DNA of 12,433 bases from an uncultured Eubacteriales bacterium (GTDB taxonomy: Bacteria > Bacillota > Clostridia > Christensenellales > UBA1242). Where the stretch lies: assembly GCA_948787875.1 (NCBI GenBank), contig CAQFKO010000035.1, positions 1-12,433 on the forward strand, in the 5' to 3' direction. Of this stretch, positions 1 through 8,168 are shown in pieces (position 1 is the stretch's first letter; the number at the start of each line of letters is the position of its first letter). The translations under genes and the position numbers were made by a program. The notes beneath the pieces were generated by a model. That model was not told the DNA's origin. It was given only the letters and a program-made list of their open reading frames with translations, and did no database searches.

Positions 1-15
1 ATAAAATTTTTGCAT

Positions 16-43
16 AAAAAAACAACCTCAAAAGAGGTTGTTT
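16..43 (-). terminator. Intrinsic terminator of the 16S rRNA unit
   Basis: On the minus strand a 9-bp stem (AACAACCTC with GAGGTTGTT) closes a 4-nt TTTT loop and runs into an uninterrupted T tract. The plus-strand reading has only a short TTT tail, so the element works on minus-strand transcription. It begins 6 nt beyond the 16S processing stem and therefore appears to end the rRNA transcript. No 23S, 5S or tRNA gene lies between it and the 16S 3' end. Confidence 0.85.
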
Positions 44-236
44 AATATTCAAATTGACTTAATATATTGAAAATACTTTTTATAGGCTGTTTCTTGTTTT
101 ACACTGTTTGTTTATACTTTGATGTGTTTACTGATCATCAAAGTCGCATCCATGTTGATGCAGTTTTCAAATTTTATTGAAATAACTAAAAGTTATTTCT
201 CAATCGACAAGATGTAGTGAATAACACTACTCCTTT
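44..236 (-). other. Structured 3' trailer of pre-16S rRNA
   Basis: This 193-nt stretch holds no gene. It has four perfect inverted repeats: 214-230 (GTAGTG/CACTAC), 179-199 (8-bp stem), 146-161 (GCATC/GATGC) and 116-144 (9-bp stem, 11-nt loop). The distal half of the precursor-processing stem is at 50-76. I looked for tRNA cloverleaf features such as a T-loop GTTCGA box and a CCA end and found none, so this is trailer rather than a 16S-23S spacer with tRNAs. Confidence 0.7.
50..76 (-). repeat. 3' half of the pre-16S processing stem
   Basis: As minus-strand RNA this segment is complementary to the 16S leader at 1875-1905. The helix is 9 bp (CAAAUUGAC with GUCAAUUUG), a 3-nt bulge on the leader side, 14 perfect bp (UUAAUAUAUUGAAA with its complement), a 1-nt bulge and 4 more pairs including one G-U. 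Long helices bracketing 16S are the usual RNase III substrate in bacterial pre-rRNA. The pairing is seen directly; the enzyme is inferred. Confidence 0.85.
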
Positions 237-1759
<1,523 letters not shown>

Positions 1760-1874
1760 TAATTCTTACTCTAATAGACAATTTGTACTGACTAATAAAG
1801 TTTGTATTTTTAAGTATGTAATTTTAATTTCCAAAGAAATTAACAAGAATTTTAAATTCTATTTAAAAAACCTT

Positions 1875-1905
1875 GTACATTTCAATATATTAAATTGTCA
1901 ATTTG
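1875..1905 (-). repeat. 5' half of the pre-16S processing stem
   Basis: This is the partner of 50-76 and lies about 116 nt upstream of the mature 16S 5' end. Both halves flank the gene, so folding closes the 16S into a loop of roughly 1.8 kb for endonucleolytic release. The AT content is high, but 23 Watson-Crick pairs with only one small bulge between the blocks is far beyond chance for two sites bracketing one gene. Confidence 0.85.
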
Positions 1906-1942
1906 CGTGTTTCACAACGGACTTGCCGTGCGGAACATATCA

Positions 1943-1971
1943 ATAATATCAAATTCAAAATCATTTGTCAA
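1943..1971 (-). promoter_or_regulatory. rRNA promoter P2
   Basis: The -35 box is TTGACA (1966-1971), the spacer is 17 nt, and the -10 box is TATTAT (1943-1948). An A/T-rich tract with a run of A residues lies just upstream (about 1972-1990) and resembles an UP element. Transcription would start near 1936, roughly 180 nt before mature 16S. The match to the sigma-A consensus is 11 of 12. Confidence 0.85.
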
Positions 1972-2016
1972 CAACTTTTTTAAAAAAGTTTAAAAAATTT
2001 TAAATTTGTTATTAAA

Positions 2017-2050
2017 GGTCGAAATTTGGCGTACCCAAATCGTAGCGACC
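2017..2050 (-). promoter_or_regulatory. Nested hairpin at the start of the P1 transcript
   Basis: The outer stem is GGTCG/CGACC and the inner stem ATTTGG/CCAAAT around a GTACG loop, separated by 5-nt and 2-nt internal loops. Its first base coincides with the predicted +1 of promoter P1 (about 2049-2050), so a P1 transcript would begin with this hairpin. It could stabilise the RNA 5' end or, as DNA, be a protein-binding palindrome. Its role is inferred. Confidence 0.5.
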
Positions 2051-2055
2051 ATTAG

Positions 2056-2084
2056 AAAATACAATAAAAAACAAAATATGTCAA
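2056..2084 (-). promoter_or_regulatory. rRNA promoter P1
   Basis: The -35 box is TTGACA (2079-2084), the spacer is 17 nt, and the -10 box is TATTTT (2056-2061). The upstream flank AAAAAAGTTATTGACA closely matches that of P2 (AAAAAAAGTTGTTGACA), so the two promoters look like copies of one design. Tandem promoters are typical of rRNA units. Confidence 0.8.
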
Positions 2085-2130
2085 TAACTTTTTTAAAAAT
2101 TTTTAAAATATTTTATATTTCTCATAGCAA

Positions 2131-2160
2131 AATAAAAAATAGCAACAAGTTGTTGCTATT
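2131..2160 (-). terminator. Terminator after the transglutaminase-like gene
   Basis: Read on the minus strand, a 9-bp stem AATAGCAAC/GTTGCTATT with a 5-nt loop is followed by TTTTTTATTTT. It starts 7 nt after the stop codon of the gene that ends at 2168 and separates that gene from the rRNA promoters. Confidence 0.85.
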
Positions 2161-2167
2161 AATTTAG

Positions 2168-3769
2168 TCATTTTTTTTTATTCATTCTCAAATTAACCAT
2201 TTCTTTTCTGAAACAATTTTCTGCATTTTCATTAAAATGATTTTCAGAACGGAAAATACTGTGAAGCACTGCACGCTCGGCTTTTTTCTTTGCATCTTTT
2301 TCGCTCATGCCCTGAGCAATAAACGAATTTTTAAGCGCCTTTGAAAAGGTTTCGATTTTTATTGCTACACTTCCGCTCTTTATATCATTTATATAATCTC
2401 TAAGATTAATATAATAAACAAAATTTTTGGCATATCTTTTTATAAATGTTTCGTTAACAACAAAAGCTGCGGATTGGTCATTTTCAGATTCGGATTCTTG
2501 AAGATTAAAATACCATTCCAAATCTTTTTTTACATCTTTAAGTTTTTCCACTCCGCTAAGTGTCTTTTGAAAGATATCTTCTTTTTCAGCTTTCTCCCCC
2601 GCAAGATAAGCCGACATCTTATCAAGATAAAAGTGCAACATGTTATCGGATTCCGGAATAAACAAACAAAGCGAAAGCAAATAATTTATATCAAACGCAA
2701 TCGGAGCACCGTTTAAAAATTTGTAACAATCAGGCTTTATGCCATGCTCATCAAAAAGATTAATTAGATTGGAAGCAGCCGATTTTAAATCTTCTTCGGA
2801 AATATCTAAATCAATATCAGAAAAATTTTCGGCAAACCCGATTTTATTTGCAAAACTTAAATTGGGCTTTTCGCTGTTTGCAAAGTCTTCAAAATAATCA
2901 AACATAAACTCGTCATAATTATTTGTTTCATAAAGCATATGTTTATTGTTGTCAATTACTTTTAGATTATCGCTGATATTGGCAAAATCCGAAATAGGAA
3001 TAAGTGCATAGTTGTAATTAAGATAAGGTTCTTTTCCTTCCCAAACAGAATCCCAACAGCTGTCGGCATAAAACGCGCCGTGAACATTGTATTTGTAATC
3101 GTCAATAACAACCGTGTTTGTTTGGTGATAAGCTATTTCTCCGTTAGGTTTTGTGATTGCTATTATTTGCTTCACACAACCGATACCAACCGCATTGCAC
3201 ATATATTCCAAAAGATTGGAATAACCCGCACAAACTATATCGTCACTGTTTAGAACCGAAATCAATTGTCTTGAATTTGCTTTGTTTTCTTCATTTTCTT
3301 TATAAACAAAACTTGAAACATAGCCATAAATCATAAGATATTTTTCAAGAGGCGACGCTTTTGAATTTTTTACGAACTGAACAAAATTATTGGCTTTTTC
3401 AAAAGCATTCAAGGTTTCGTCCAAAGAAAACAGATTTTCATTTTCGACAATGCTTAGTTCTGCCCCCAAATTTTTTACACTCTCTTCCACATCAATCAAA
3501 GTTTCAAAGTCAGAAACCGAAAGCCCAAGCTCATTGCTCTCAATCCAAATCTCAGGAATATAACCCGCGTTAATAAATTTATTTACAAAAATATCAATTA
3601 AGTCTTTTGCGGACTTGTCATATTGTTTTAAATTTAATTTAATACAAACACTGTCGGCGTCAAAGGTGTTTTTTAATTTCAAATTGCTTGCAATCCTTTG
3701 GAAACTTTCCAAATCTTCAAAATAATAAATGTTGCTGTTTAAGATATGTTTTTCAGATACACTTTTCAT
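2168..3769 (-). CDS. Transglutaminase-like superfamily protein (533 aa)
   Basis: This is a predicted cytosolic protein with a transglutaminase-like (papain-fold) core at about residues 140-260. The family's Cys-His-Asp triad can be placed at Cys180 (IVCAGYSNLLEYM), His215 (AYHQTNTVVID) and Asp236 (ADSCWD, corresponding to the usual DPTWD). Bacterial members include proteases, amidases and crosslinking enzymes, so the reaction cannot be assigned. Residues 1-130 and 260-533 match nothing I recognise; the C-terminal part is helical, charged and Lys-rich. There is no signal peptide or membrane segment. An upstream in-frame ATG at 3832 would lie above the -35 box of the only good promoter, whereas the ATG at 3769 has AGGGGAA 6 nt before it, so the shorter start is chosen. 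It is monocistronic, with its own promoter and terminator. The domain call is fairly secure; the function is unknown. Confidence 0.75.
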   Translation of the reverse strand: MKSVSEKHILNSNIYYFEDLESFQRIASNLKLKNTFDADSVCIKLNLKQYDKSAKDLIDIFVNKFINAGYIPEIWIESNELGLSVSDFETLIDVEESVKNLGAELSIVENENLFSLDETLNAFEKANNFVQFVKNSKASPLEKYLMIYGYVSSFVYKENEENKANSRQLISVLNSDDIVCAGYSNLLEYMCNAVGIGCVKQIIAITKPNGEIAYHQTNTVVIDDYKYNVHGAFYADSCWDSVWEGKEPYLNYNYALIPISDFANISDNLKVIDNNKHMLYETNNYDEFMFDYFEDFANSEKPNLSFANKIGFAENFSDIDLDISEEDLKSAASNLINLFDEHGIKPDCYKFLNGAPIAFDINYLLSLCLFIPESDNMLHFYLDKMSAYLAGEKAEKEDIFQKTLSGVEKLKDVKKDLEWYFNLQESESENDQSAAFVVNETFIKRYAKNFVYYINLRDYINDIKSGSVAIKIETFSKALKNSFIAQGMSEKDAKKKAERAVLHSIFRSENHFNENAENCFRKEMVNLRMNKKK

Positions 3770-3775
3770 TAAAAA

Positions 3776-3782
3776 TTCCCCT
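3776..3782 (-). promoter_or_regulatory. Ribosome binding site fixing the start at 3769
   Basis: AGGGGAA sits 6 nt before the ATG at 3769. The longer in-frame start at 3832 has no comparable site and lies upstream of the promoter. Confidence 0.75.
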
Positions 3783-3797
3783 AAATAATATAACTGA

Positions 3798-3826
3798 ATT
3801 TTAACATCAACAAATATATAAGTCAA
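3798..3826 (-). promoter_or_regulatory. Promoter of the transglutaminase-like gene
   Basis: The -35 box is TTGACT (3821-3826), the spacer is 17 nt, and the -10 box is TAAAAT (3798-3803). Ten of twelve positions fit the sigma-A consensus. The -35 box lies just past the T-tail of the preceding terminator, so the gene is transcribed separately from the DUF523 gene. Confidence 0.75.
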
Positions 3827-3830
3827 TATC

Positions 3831-3861
3831 AAATAATAAAAAGACAGAGTTTCTCCGTCTT
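3831..3861 (-). terminator. Terminator of the DUF523 gene
   Basis: Minus-strand RNA forms a 9-bp stem AAGACGGAG/CUCUGUCUU with an AAA loop and a TTTATTATTT tail. One pair is G-U in this orientation but would be an A-C mismatch in plus-strand RNA, which supports minus-strand use. Confidence 0.8.
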
Positions 3862-3898
3862 ATATATTAATATAATATTATATATATATTTAAATCTA

Positions 3899-4333
3899 TT
3901 ATATAAGCATATCGTCAATATCGTCTTCGGTGTAAACAACAAAACCGTTAGCCTCCAAAAGTTCAACAGTTACACCATTTCCGCTGACCTTGCTACCCGA
4001 AAAAGTTCCGTCATAAATTGTGCCTTTTCCGCAAGAAGGACTTTTTGCTTTAAGCACACAAAACTTAACATCATTTTCCTTTGCGAGCATAAGCGCAATT
4101 TCAGCACCCTTTTTATATTCTTTTGTAACATCGTCTCCCGCAGAAGATATAACCTTTTCTCCCACTCTTTCGGCAGGATTTCGCGGAGTCGAAAGTCCGC
4201 CAAGCTGTTCAGGACAAACCGGAACAAACTCAAACTTTTCTGCAAGTTTGGCAACCTTTTCATTTTTGCAATTATCGCCTTTGTATCTGCAATTTTGCCC
4301 AACAAGACACGCAGAAACCAAAATTTTATCCAT
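3899..4333 (-). CDS. DUF523 family protein (YbbK-like), 144 aa
   Basis: This small soluble Cys-rich protein matches the DUF523 family over its whole length. The motifs visible in order are SACLVGQNCRYKG (residues 7-19), CPEQLGGLSTPR (40-51), KSPSCGKGTIYDGTF (97-111) and GNGVTVELLEANG (118-130). The conserved cysteines Cys9, Cys15, Cys40 and Cys101 suggest metal or Fe-S binding or redox chemistry, but no function is established for the family as far as I know. Two ATGs lie 6 nt apart. AGGAG is only 2 nt before the first and 8 nt before the second, so the second (4333) is taken as the start. The gene has its own promoter, divergent from uraA, and its own terminator. Shared control with uracil uptake is possible but not shown. 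Confidence 0.9.
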   Translation of the reverse strand: MDKILVSACLVGQNCRYKGDNCKNEKVAKLAEKFEFVPVCPEQLGGLSTPRNPAERVGEKVISSAGDDVTKEYKKGAEIALMLAKENDVKFCVLKAKSPSCGKGTIYDGTFSGSKVSGNGVTVELLEANGFVVYTEDDIDDMLI

Positions 4334-4341
4334 AAACATTT

Positions 4342-4346
4342 CTCCT
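4342..4346 (-). promoter_or_regulatory. Ribosome binding site fixing the start at 4333
   Basis: AGGAG is 8 nt from the ATG at 4333 and only 2 nt from the in-frame ATG at 4339. The spacing selects the inner start. Confidence 0.7.
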
Positions 4347-4352
4347 AAAAAT

Positions 4353-4381
4353 ATTTTATCATAAACTTAAAATAATTACAA
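4353..4381 (-). promoter_or_regulatory. Promoter of the DUF523 gene
   Basis: The -35 box is TTGTAA (4376-4381), the spacer is 17 nt, and the -10 box is TAAAAT (4353-4358), giving a very short 5' leader of about 12 nt. It is back-to-back with the uraA promoter, and the two -35 boxes are 18 bp apart. Confidence 0.6.
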
Positions 4382-4399
4382 CAAAGTTAAGTTTTTTAT

Positions 4400-4429
4400 T
4401 TGACAATAGTTTTTTAAAAATATTAAAAT
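4400..4429 (+). promoter_or_regulatory. Promoter of the uraA-upp operon
   Basis: The -35 box is TTGACA (4400-4405), the spacer is 18 nt, and the -10 box is TAAAAT (4424-4429), with a predicted start near 4436. This gives a leader of about 138 nt, unusually long for this window, and the leader contains a terminator-like hairpin. Confidence 0.7.
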
Positions 4430-4435
4430 AGTCGA

Positions 4436-4545
4436 GATAGGAAACTTAGTGTTATATGGAGCACGAGCAGTTTTTAGCCCAACTCCCACAACTTAAATAT
4501 TTTAATAAAAAACCCTTGCACTCCATATGCATAGGGTTTTTTATC
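4436..4545 (+). promoter_or_regulatory. Candidate attenuator or riboswitch-like leader of uraA-upp
   Basis: The leader ends in an intrinsic-terminator hairpin at 4507-4542: AAAAAACCCT pairs with AGGGTTTTTT and TGCA with TGCA, leaving CTCCATA in the loop, and the T run forms the tail. The upstream segment TATATGGAG (4453-4461) is complementary to CTCCATATG (4521-4529) in that loop. The GGAG within it can instead pair with CTCC at 4483-4486, extended by GTG with CAC. Two competing partners ahead of a terminator is the layout of an attenuator. I see no PyrR-binding consensus and no known riboswitch class that I can name. Control by uracil or a nucleotide is inferred from the genes downstream. 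Confidence 0.5.
4507..4542 (+). terminator. Leader terminator hairpin before uraA
   Basis: A 10-bp outer stem (AAAAAACCCT/AGGGTTTTTT) encloses a 4-bp inner stem and a 7-nt loop, with the U run merging into the 3' arm. It lies 31 bp before the uraA start codon and inside the transcript, so it would reduce read-through into the operon unless opposed. The A run on the 5' side would also give a T tail on the minus strand. Confidence 0.65.
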
Positions 4546-4573
4546 TAATATTTTAATCAAAGGAGAAAATTTT

Positions 4574-6178
4574 ATGAAACTAGTTTATGGCATTAAAGAC
4601 AGACCAAGCGTTGGCAAAAACATCGTGTTTGCTCTTCAACAAATAGTAGCCATTATGGCAGCAACACTTTTAGTTCCGATTCTTGTGTCATCAGCAGGTC
4701 TTTATTGCGATCCTGCCGCCGCTTTGTTCGGTGCGGGCGCCGGAACACTCGTATATCTTTTGTTTACAAAATTCAAAAGCCCTGTGTTCCTTGGAAGTTC
4801 TTTCACATTTGTGGGGGCACTTTGTGCAGTAGCAACACAAAACTATGGTTATTGGGGGCTTATTTTAGGAGTTCTCTTTGCGGGTTTGGTATATGTTGTT
4901 ATTGCGGTTATTATTAAGTTTGTAGGTTCAAAATGGATTCACAAACTGTTGCCTCATGTTATTATCGGGCCAATTCTTGCAATTATCGGACTTTCACTTG
5001 CAGGAACTGCGGGCAGTTGGGTTATGGGAAACGGAGCACCAAGCATTACTATGGAAACCTATAATCTTTGGGCAGTACTTTGCGGACTAGTTACATTTTT
5101 GGTAATAGTGCTTTCTTCTGTAAAAGGCACAAAAAATATGAAGCTATTTCCATTTATTGTGGGAATAGGAGCAGGCTTTGGGCTTGCACTGATTATAACC
5201 GGATTCGGATATATTAGCGACAGTGCATTTTGTATGAATATGCGTCTTGTTGATTTCAGCTACATCGTTGATTGCTTTAAACCACTTAGATTTACAAGTT
5301 TCTTTGACTATCCAAAATTCACCTTCCTTCAAGCCATTCAAACAAACGGCGATTATGTTATGAATTGGGCAGCAGTCGGAAACATTGCGTTGCTGTTTAT
5401 TCCTGTTGCGGTAGTAGAACTTGCTCAGCATATTTCTGACCACAAAAACCTTTCCAACATTGTGGGACAAGACCTTTTAACAGAACCGGGACTTCACAAC
5501 ACCCTTCTCGGTGACGGCGTAGGCTCGGTAGTCGGTTCAGTATTCGGCGGTTGCGCAAACACCACTTACGGCGAATCTATCGGTTGTGTTGCACTCACAG
5601 GCAACGCCTCAACAAGCACAATCCTTATCAGTAGCATCGGCTGTATGGTTATTTCCTTTATCGCTCCGTTTGTAGCAATAATCAATATGCTTCCAAAATG
5701 CGTTATCGGCGGTGCATGCATTGCACTCTATGGTTTTATTTCAGTTAGCGGACTTCAAATGCTTAAAGATGTTGATTTGTCAGACAACAGAAACCTTTAT
5801 CCCGTTGCCGCAATTCTTGTTATCGGCGTAGGCGGACTTGCACTTAATTTCGGCATAAACTCACTAACAGGCGGTGCATTGGTTCAAATTACTCCGCTGG
5901 CAGTAGCCATGATTGTGGGAATTATTGTTAACCTTATCACTCACAGCGGAAAAAACAAAGACGAAAATGTTTCTGACGAAAATCCTCCGCAAGATGCTCC
6001 CGCAGAATCGGTAAGGGCAAACGAGGTCACACAAGAAACCGTTACGGAAACTCAGCCTTCCGAGACAAAGGCAGAAACAAAAAAACAAAGCACAAAAAAA
6101 GCTTCAACTTCAACACAAAAAGCAAACAGCAAAATTCCTGCCACAAAAAATACAACCACAAAAAAAGTTAAAGCATAA
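4574..6178 (+). CDS. uraA: Uracil permease, NCS2 family (534 aa)
   Basis: This inner-membrane transporter imports uracil, by family knowledge as a proton symporter, and feeds Upp encoded just downstream. The NCS2 fold of about 14 membrane segments covers residues 15-456. Substrate-site residues of UraA are recognisable: Glu282 and His286 in VELAQH (equivalent to Glu241/His245 of E. coli UraA) and Glu334 in TTYGES (equivalent to Glu290). Pairing with upp favours uracil over xanthine or urate. The start has AAAGGAG 8 nt upstream. The odd feature is a hydrophilic tail of about 78 residues after the last membrane segment (457-534), rich in Lys, Thr, Glu and Ser, whereas usual members stop near 430 residues. 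The gap to upp is 24 bp, so the two are cotranscribed from the leader-controlled promoter. Confidence 0.93.
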   Translation: MKLVYGIKDRPSVGKNIVFALQQIVAIMAATLLVPILVSSAGLYCDPAAALFGAGAGTLVYLLFTKFKSPVFLGSSFTFVGALCAVATQNYGYWGLILGVLFAGLVYVVIAVIIKFVGSKWIHKLLPHVIIGPILAIIGLSLAGTAGSWVMGNGAPSITMETYNLWAVLCGLVTFLVIVLSSVKGTKNMKLFPFIVGIGAGFGLALIITGFGYISDSAFCMNMRLVDFSYIVDCFKPLRFTSFFDYPKFTFLQAIQTNGDYVMNWAAVGNIALLFIPVAVVELAQHISDHKNLSNIVGQDLLTEPGLHNTLLGDGVGSVVGSVFGGCANTTYGESIGCVALTGNASTSTILISSIGCMVISFIAPFVAIINMLPKCVIGGACIALYGFISVSGLQMLKDVDLSDNRNLYPVAAILVIGVGGLALNFGINSLTGGALVQITPLAVAMIVGIIVNLITHSGKNKDENVSDENPPQDAPAESVRANEVTQETVTETQPSETKAETKKQSTKKASTSTQKANSKIPATKNTTTKKVKA

Positions 6179-6202
6179 CAAAAAAACAAAAGAGGTAAAT
6201 AA

Positions 6203-6844
6203 ATGGAAGATTACATGAAAAATATAACAATTCTCGACCACCCACTTATTCAGCACAAAGTCACACACCTTTGTGACACAAGAACGGGAACAAAAGAGTT
6301 TAGAGAAATTGTTTCAGAAATTTCAATGCTTATGGGTTATGAAGCATTCAGAGATGTTAAAACTGAATTGCAAGAAATTGTTGCACCGATTTCCACCTTT
6401 AAATCACCTGTTATAACCGAAAAGATTGCTATTGTTCCGATTTTAAGAGCAGGGCTTGGAATGGTTGACGGACTAACCGCGCTGTTTCCTACCGCAAAAA
6501 TCGGGCACATAGGACTATACAGAGACGAGGAAACCCTTGAACCACATGAATATTATTGCAAGCTTCCAAAAGATTGCACAGATGGCGGTTGCATAGTTGT
6601 TGACCCTGCACTTGCCACAGGCGGTTCGGCATCAGCTGCTATTGATTTTATAAAAGCAAGAGGCTTTAAAAACATAAAACTACTTTGCATTTTGGGAGCA
6701 CCCGAAGGACTGAAAAAAGTTGCAACCAATCACCCTGATGTAAAAATTTATGTTGCACACTTTGCAAATGCTCCGCTAAACGAACACGGATATATCGTTT
6801 CTGGCTTTGGCGATGCGGGCGACAGAATTTTCGGAACAAAATAG
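6203..6844 (+). CDS. upp: Uracil phosphoribosyltransferase (213 aa)
   Basis: This enzyme catalyses uracil + PRPP to UMP + diphosphate (EC 2.4.2.9) in pyrimidine salvage in the cytosol. Diagnostic sequences are PILRAGLGMVDG (79-90), YRDEETLEPHEYYCKLP (106-122), the PRPP loop VDPALATGGSA (133-143) and the C-terminal uracil-site region GFGDAGDRIFGTK. In the PRPP loop most family members have DPMLATGG, and here Met is replaced by Ala136, which is not a catalytic position. The length fits the family (about 208 residues). AGAGG lies 7 nt before the first ATG, so that start is kept over the in-frame ATG four codons later. It is the second gene of the uraA-upp operon. Confidence 0.97.
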   Translation: MEDYMKNITILDHPLIQHKVTHLCDTRTGTKEFREIVSEISMLMGYEAFRDVKTELQEIVAPISTFKSPVITEKIAIVPILRAGLGMVDGLTALFPTAKIGHIGLYRDEETLEPHEYYCKLPKDCTDGGCIVVDPALATGGSASAAIDFIKARGFKNIKLLCILGAPEGLKKVATNHPDVKIYVAHFANAPLNEHGYIVSGFGDAGDRIFGTK

Positions 6845-6856
6845 TTTATTTTAAAC

Positions 6857-6889
6857 AAAAAAGATAGGAAATAACCTATCTTTTTTTTA
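6857..6889 (+). terminator. Terminator after upp
   Basis: The stem AAAAAAGATAGG/CCTATCTTTTTT has an AAATAA loop and an 8-T tail. The A run on the 5' side gives a T run on the other strand, so it can also stop trpS transcripts arriving from the right. Confidence 0.9.
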
Positions 6890-7081
6890 TTCTTTGGTCT
6901 TTTAACTGTTTTAACAACCAAACAAATTAACTTAAAAAGCATCTGTTTTTGCGGTCAAAATTACTATTAAACTAAACAAAATCATATAATGATATTTATT
7001 CAAATTAAAATAAATGCGTTTTAAAACAAAAATTTCGGGCTAATTTGAATGTTTTATTCTAACTGAAATTATTTAAATAAA
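6890..7081. other. Convergent intergenic region, no gene seen
   Basis: This AT-rich stretch between upp and trpS contains a 10-bp inverted repeat ATTCAAATTA (6998-7007) and TAATTTGAAT (7041-7050) with a 33-nt interval, and a short TTTGGT/ACCAAA pair further left. No dedicated trpS terminator with a T tail is evident; the upp terminator can serve both directions. I see no RNA gene or supported small open reading frame. Confidence 0.5.
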
Positions 7082-8074
7082 CTAAACCACTCCGATTGCT
7101 TGTTTAACTCTTTCCATTGTTTCTTTTGCAATGGCTCTTGCCTTCTCTTCGCCTTTTTCCAAAATAGCAATAACTTCTTCAAAATGCTCCATATAATAAT
7201 TATATTTTTCTCTCATTGGTTTTAAATAATTATTTGCAACTTCAAAAAGTTTTGTTTTTGCCTCTGCCCAAGATATGCCCTCGGCAAAACGCTGTTTCAT
7301 GTTTTCAACCTCTGCCTCAGTTCCAAAAAGTTTAAAATAATCAAACAGTGTGCAGTCTGTGCTTTTTGGCTCGGTTGGCAAACTGCTGTCTGTTTTTATG
7401 CTCATAATCAATTTTTTAAGAGCCATTTCGTCACAAAACAGCGGAACTTGGTTTCCGTAACTCTTGCTCATTTTTCTGCCGTCAAGCCCAAGAATTGTTG
7501 CAGTTTTTTCTTCAATAACCTCAGAAGGAACAACAAGAGTATAGCCATATTTTTTGTTAAACGCCTTTGCAATATCTCTTGCCATTTCAACATGCTGTTT
7601 TTGGTCAGCGCCAACAGGCACAAACTTTGTGTTAAATAACAAAATATCCGAAGCCATTAAAATAGGATAATTATAAAGCCCCATATTAACGCCGTCGTCA
7701 ACATCTTTTCCAAGGTTAACATTTGCCTCAACCATAGCCTTATAGGCGTGTGCGCGGTTCATTAAGCCCTTAGAAGTAACGTTGTTTAAAACCCAACAAA
7801 GCTCTGTGGTCTGGGGAACTTGACTTTGTCTGTAAAACAAAACCTTTTCGGGATCAAGCCCACAAGCCAGCCATGTGCAAGCAAGTTCTTTAAAATAGCG
7901 TTGCATTTCCTCTTTGCCTTTAAGCGAGTTAAGTGCATGATAATCCGCAATAAAATATAAATTTTGATAATCACTGTTTTTGCTAAGTTCAATAGCTTGT
8001 TTTATTGCACCAAAATAGTTTCCTATATGCGGAGTGCCCGTTGGTTTTATGCCGGTTAAATAAATTGGTTTCAT
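7082..8074 (-). CDS. trpS: Tryptophanyl-tRNA synthetase (330 aa)
   Basis: This class I aminoacyl-tRNA synthetase (EC 6.1.1.2) charges tRNA-Trp in the cytosol. The ATP-binding signatures are PHIGN (residues 15-19, the HIGH motif) and KMSKS (201-205). The substrate-site region GLYNYPILMASDIL (132-145) and VGADQKQHVEMARDIA (154-169) identify it as TrpRS rather than TyrRS. The length of 330 is normal. The start follows GAGAGG by 8 nt. The leader from the predicted promoter is only about 20 nt, so no T-box element precedes it, although many Firmicutes trpS genes have one. Confidence 0.97.
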   Translation of the reverse strand: MKPIYLTGIKPTGTPHIGNYFGAIKQAIELSKNSDYQNLYFIADYHALNSLKGKEEMQRYFKELACTWLACGLDPEKVLFYRQSQVPQTTELCWVLNNVTSKGLMNRAHAYKAMVEANVNLGKDVDDGVNMGLYNYPILMASDILLFNTKFVPVGADQKQHVEMARDIAKAFNKKYGYTLVVPSEVIEEKTATILGLDGRKMSKSYGNQVPLFCDEMALKKLIMSIKTDSSLPTEPKSTDCTLFDYFKLFGTEAEVENMKQRFAEGISWAEAKTKLFEVANNYLKPMREKYNYYMEHFEEVIAILEKGEEKARAIAKETMERVKQAIGVV

Positions 8075-8098
8075 AACTAATACCTCTCAATTATCATT

Positions 8099-8127
8099 AT
8101 TATATATTTATAAAAAAAATTTAGCAA
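8099..8127 (-). promoter_or_regulatory. Promoter of trpS
   Basis: The -35 box is TTGCTA (8122-8127), the spacer is 17 nt, and the -10 box is TATAAT (8099-8104, perfect). The start near 8092 leaves a very short leader. Confidence 0.7.
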
Positions 8128-8168
8128 ATAATTTTATCTTAAAATCAAAGTTTCAAATATTTTGATAA

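Larger units (their letters stand above)
1760..2055 (-). other. 16S rRNA leader region
   Basis: This segment of about 300 bp between the upstream promoter and the 16S 5' end contains no open reading frame of note. It holds the downstream promoter P2, the 5' half of the processing stem (1875-1905), a nested hairpin at the predicted P1 transcript start (2017-2050), and a weak candidate boxA-like string TTTCTTTGGAAA at 1828-1839. The boxA reading is tentative because that string is nearly self-complementary. Confidence 0.7.

Noticed and set aside
44..236. Possible tRNA or 5S gene downstream of 16S
   Set aside because: Several hairpins are present, but there is no cloverleaf, no T-loop GTTCGA box and no CCA end; they read better as trailer hairpins.
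1828..1839. boxA antitermination signal in the rRNA leader (TTTCTTTGGAAA)
   Set aside because: It is similar to TTCTTTGAAAA but nearly self-complementary and in AT-rich sequence; kept only as a tentative remark.
3770..3832. Longer N-terminus for the transglutaminase-like protein (start at 3832)
   Set aside because: The extra 21 codons cover the promoter boxes and have no ribosome binding site; the ATG at 3769 fits better.
4436..4573. PyrR-binding attenuator or purine riboswitch before uraA
   Set aside because: Neither the PyrR anti-antiterminator consensus nor the conserved purine-aptamer loops are visible, so no class is named.
6998..7050. 10-bp inverted repeat between upp and trpS as a terminator or operator
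   Set aside because: It is AT-only apart from one C/G pair, has a 33-nt interval and no T tail; chance is plausible in such DNA.
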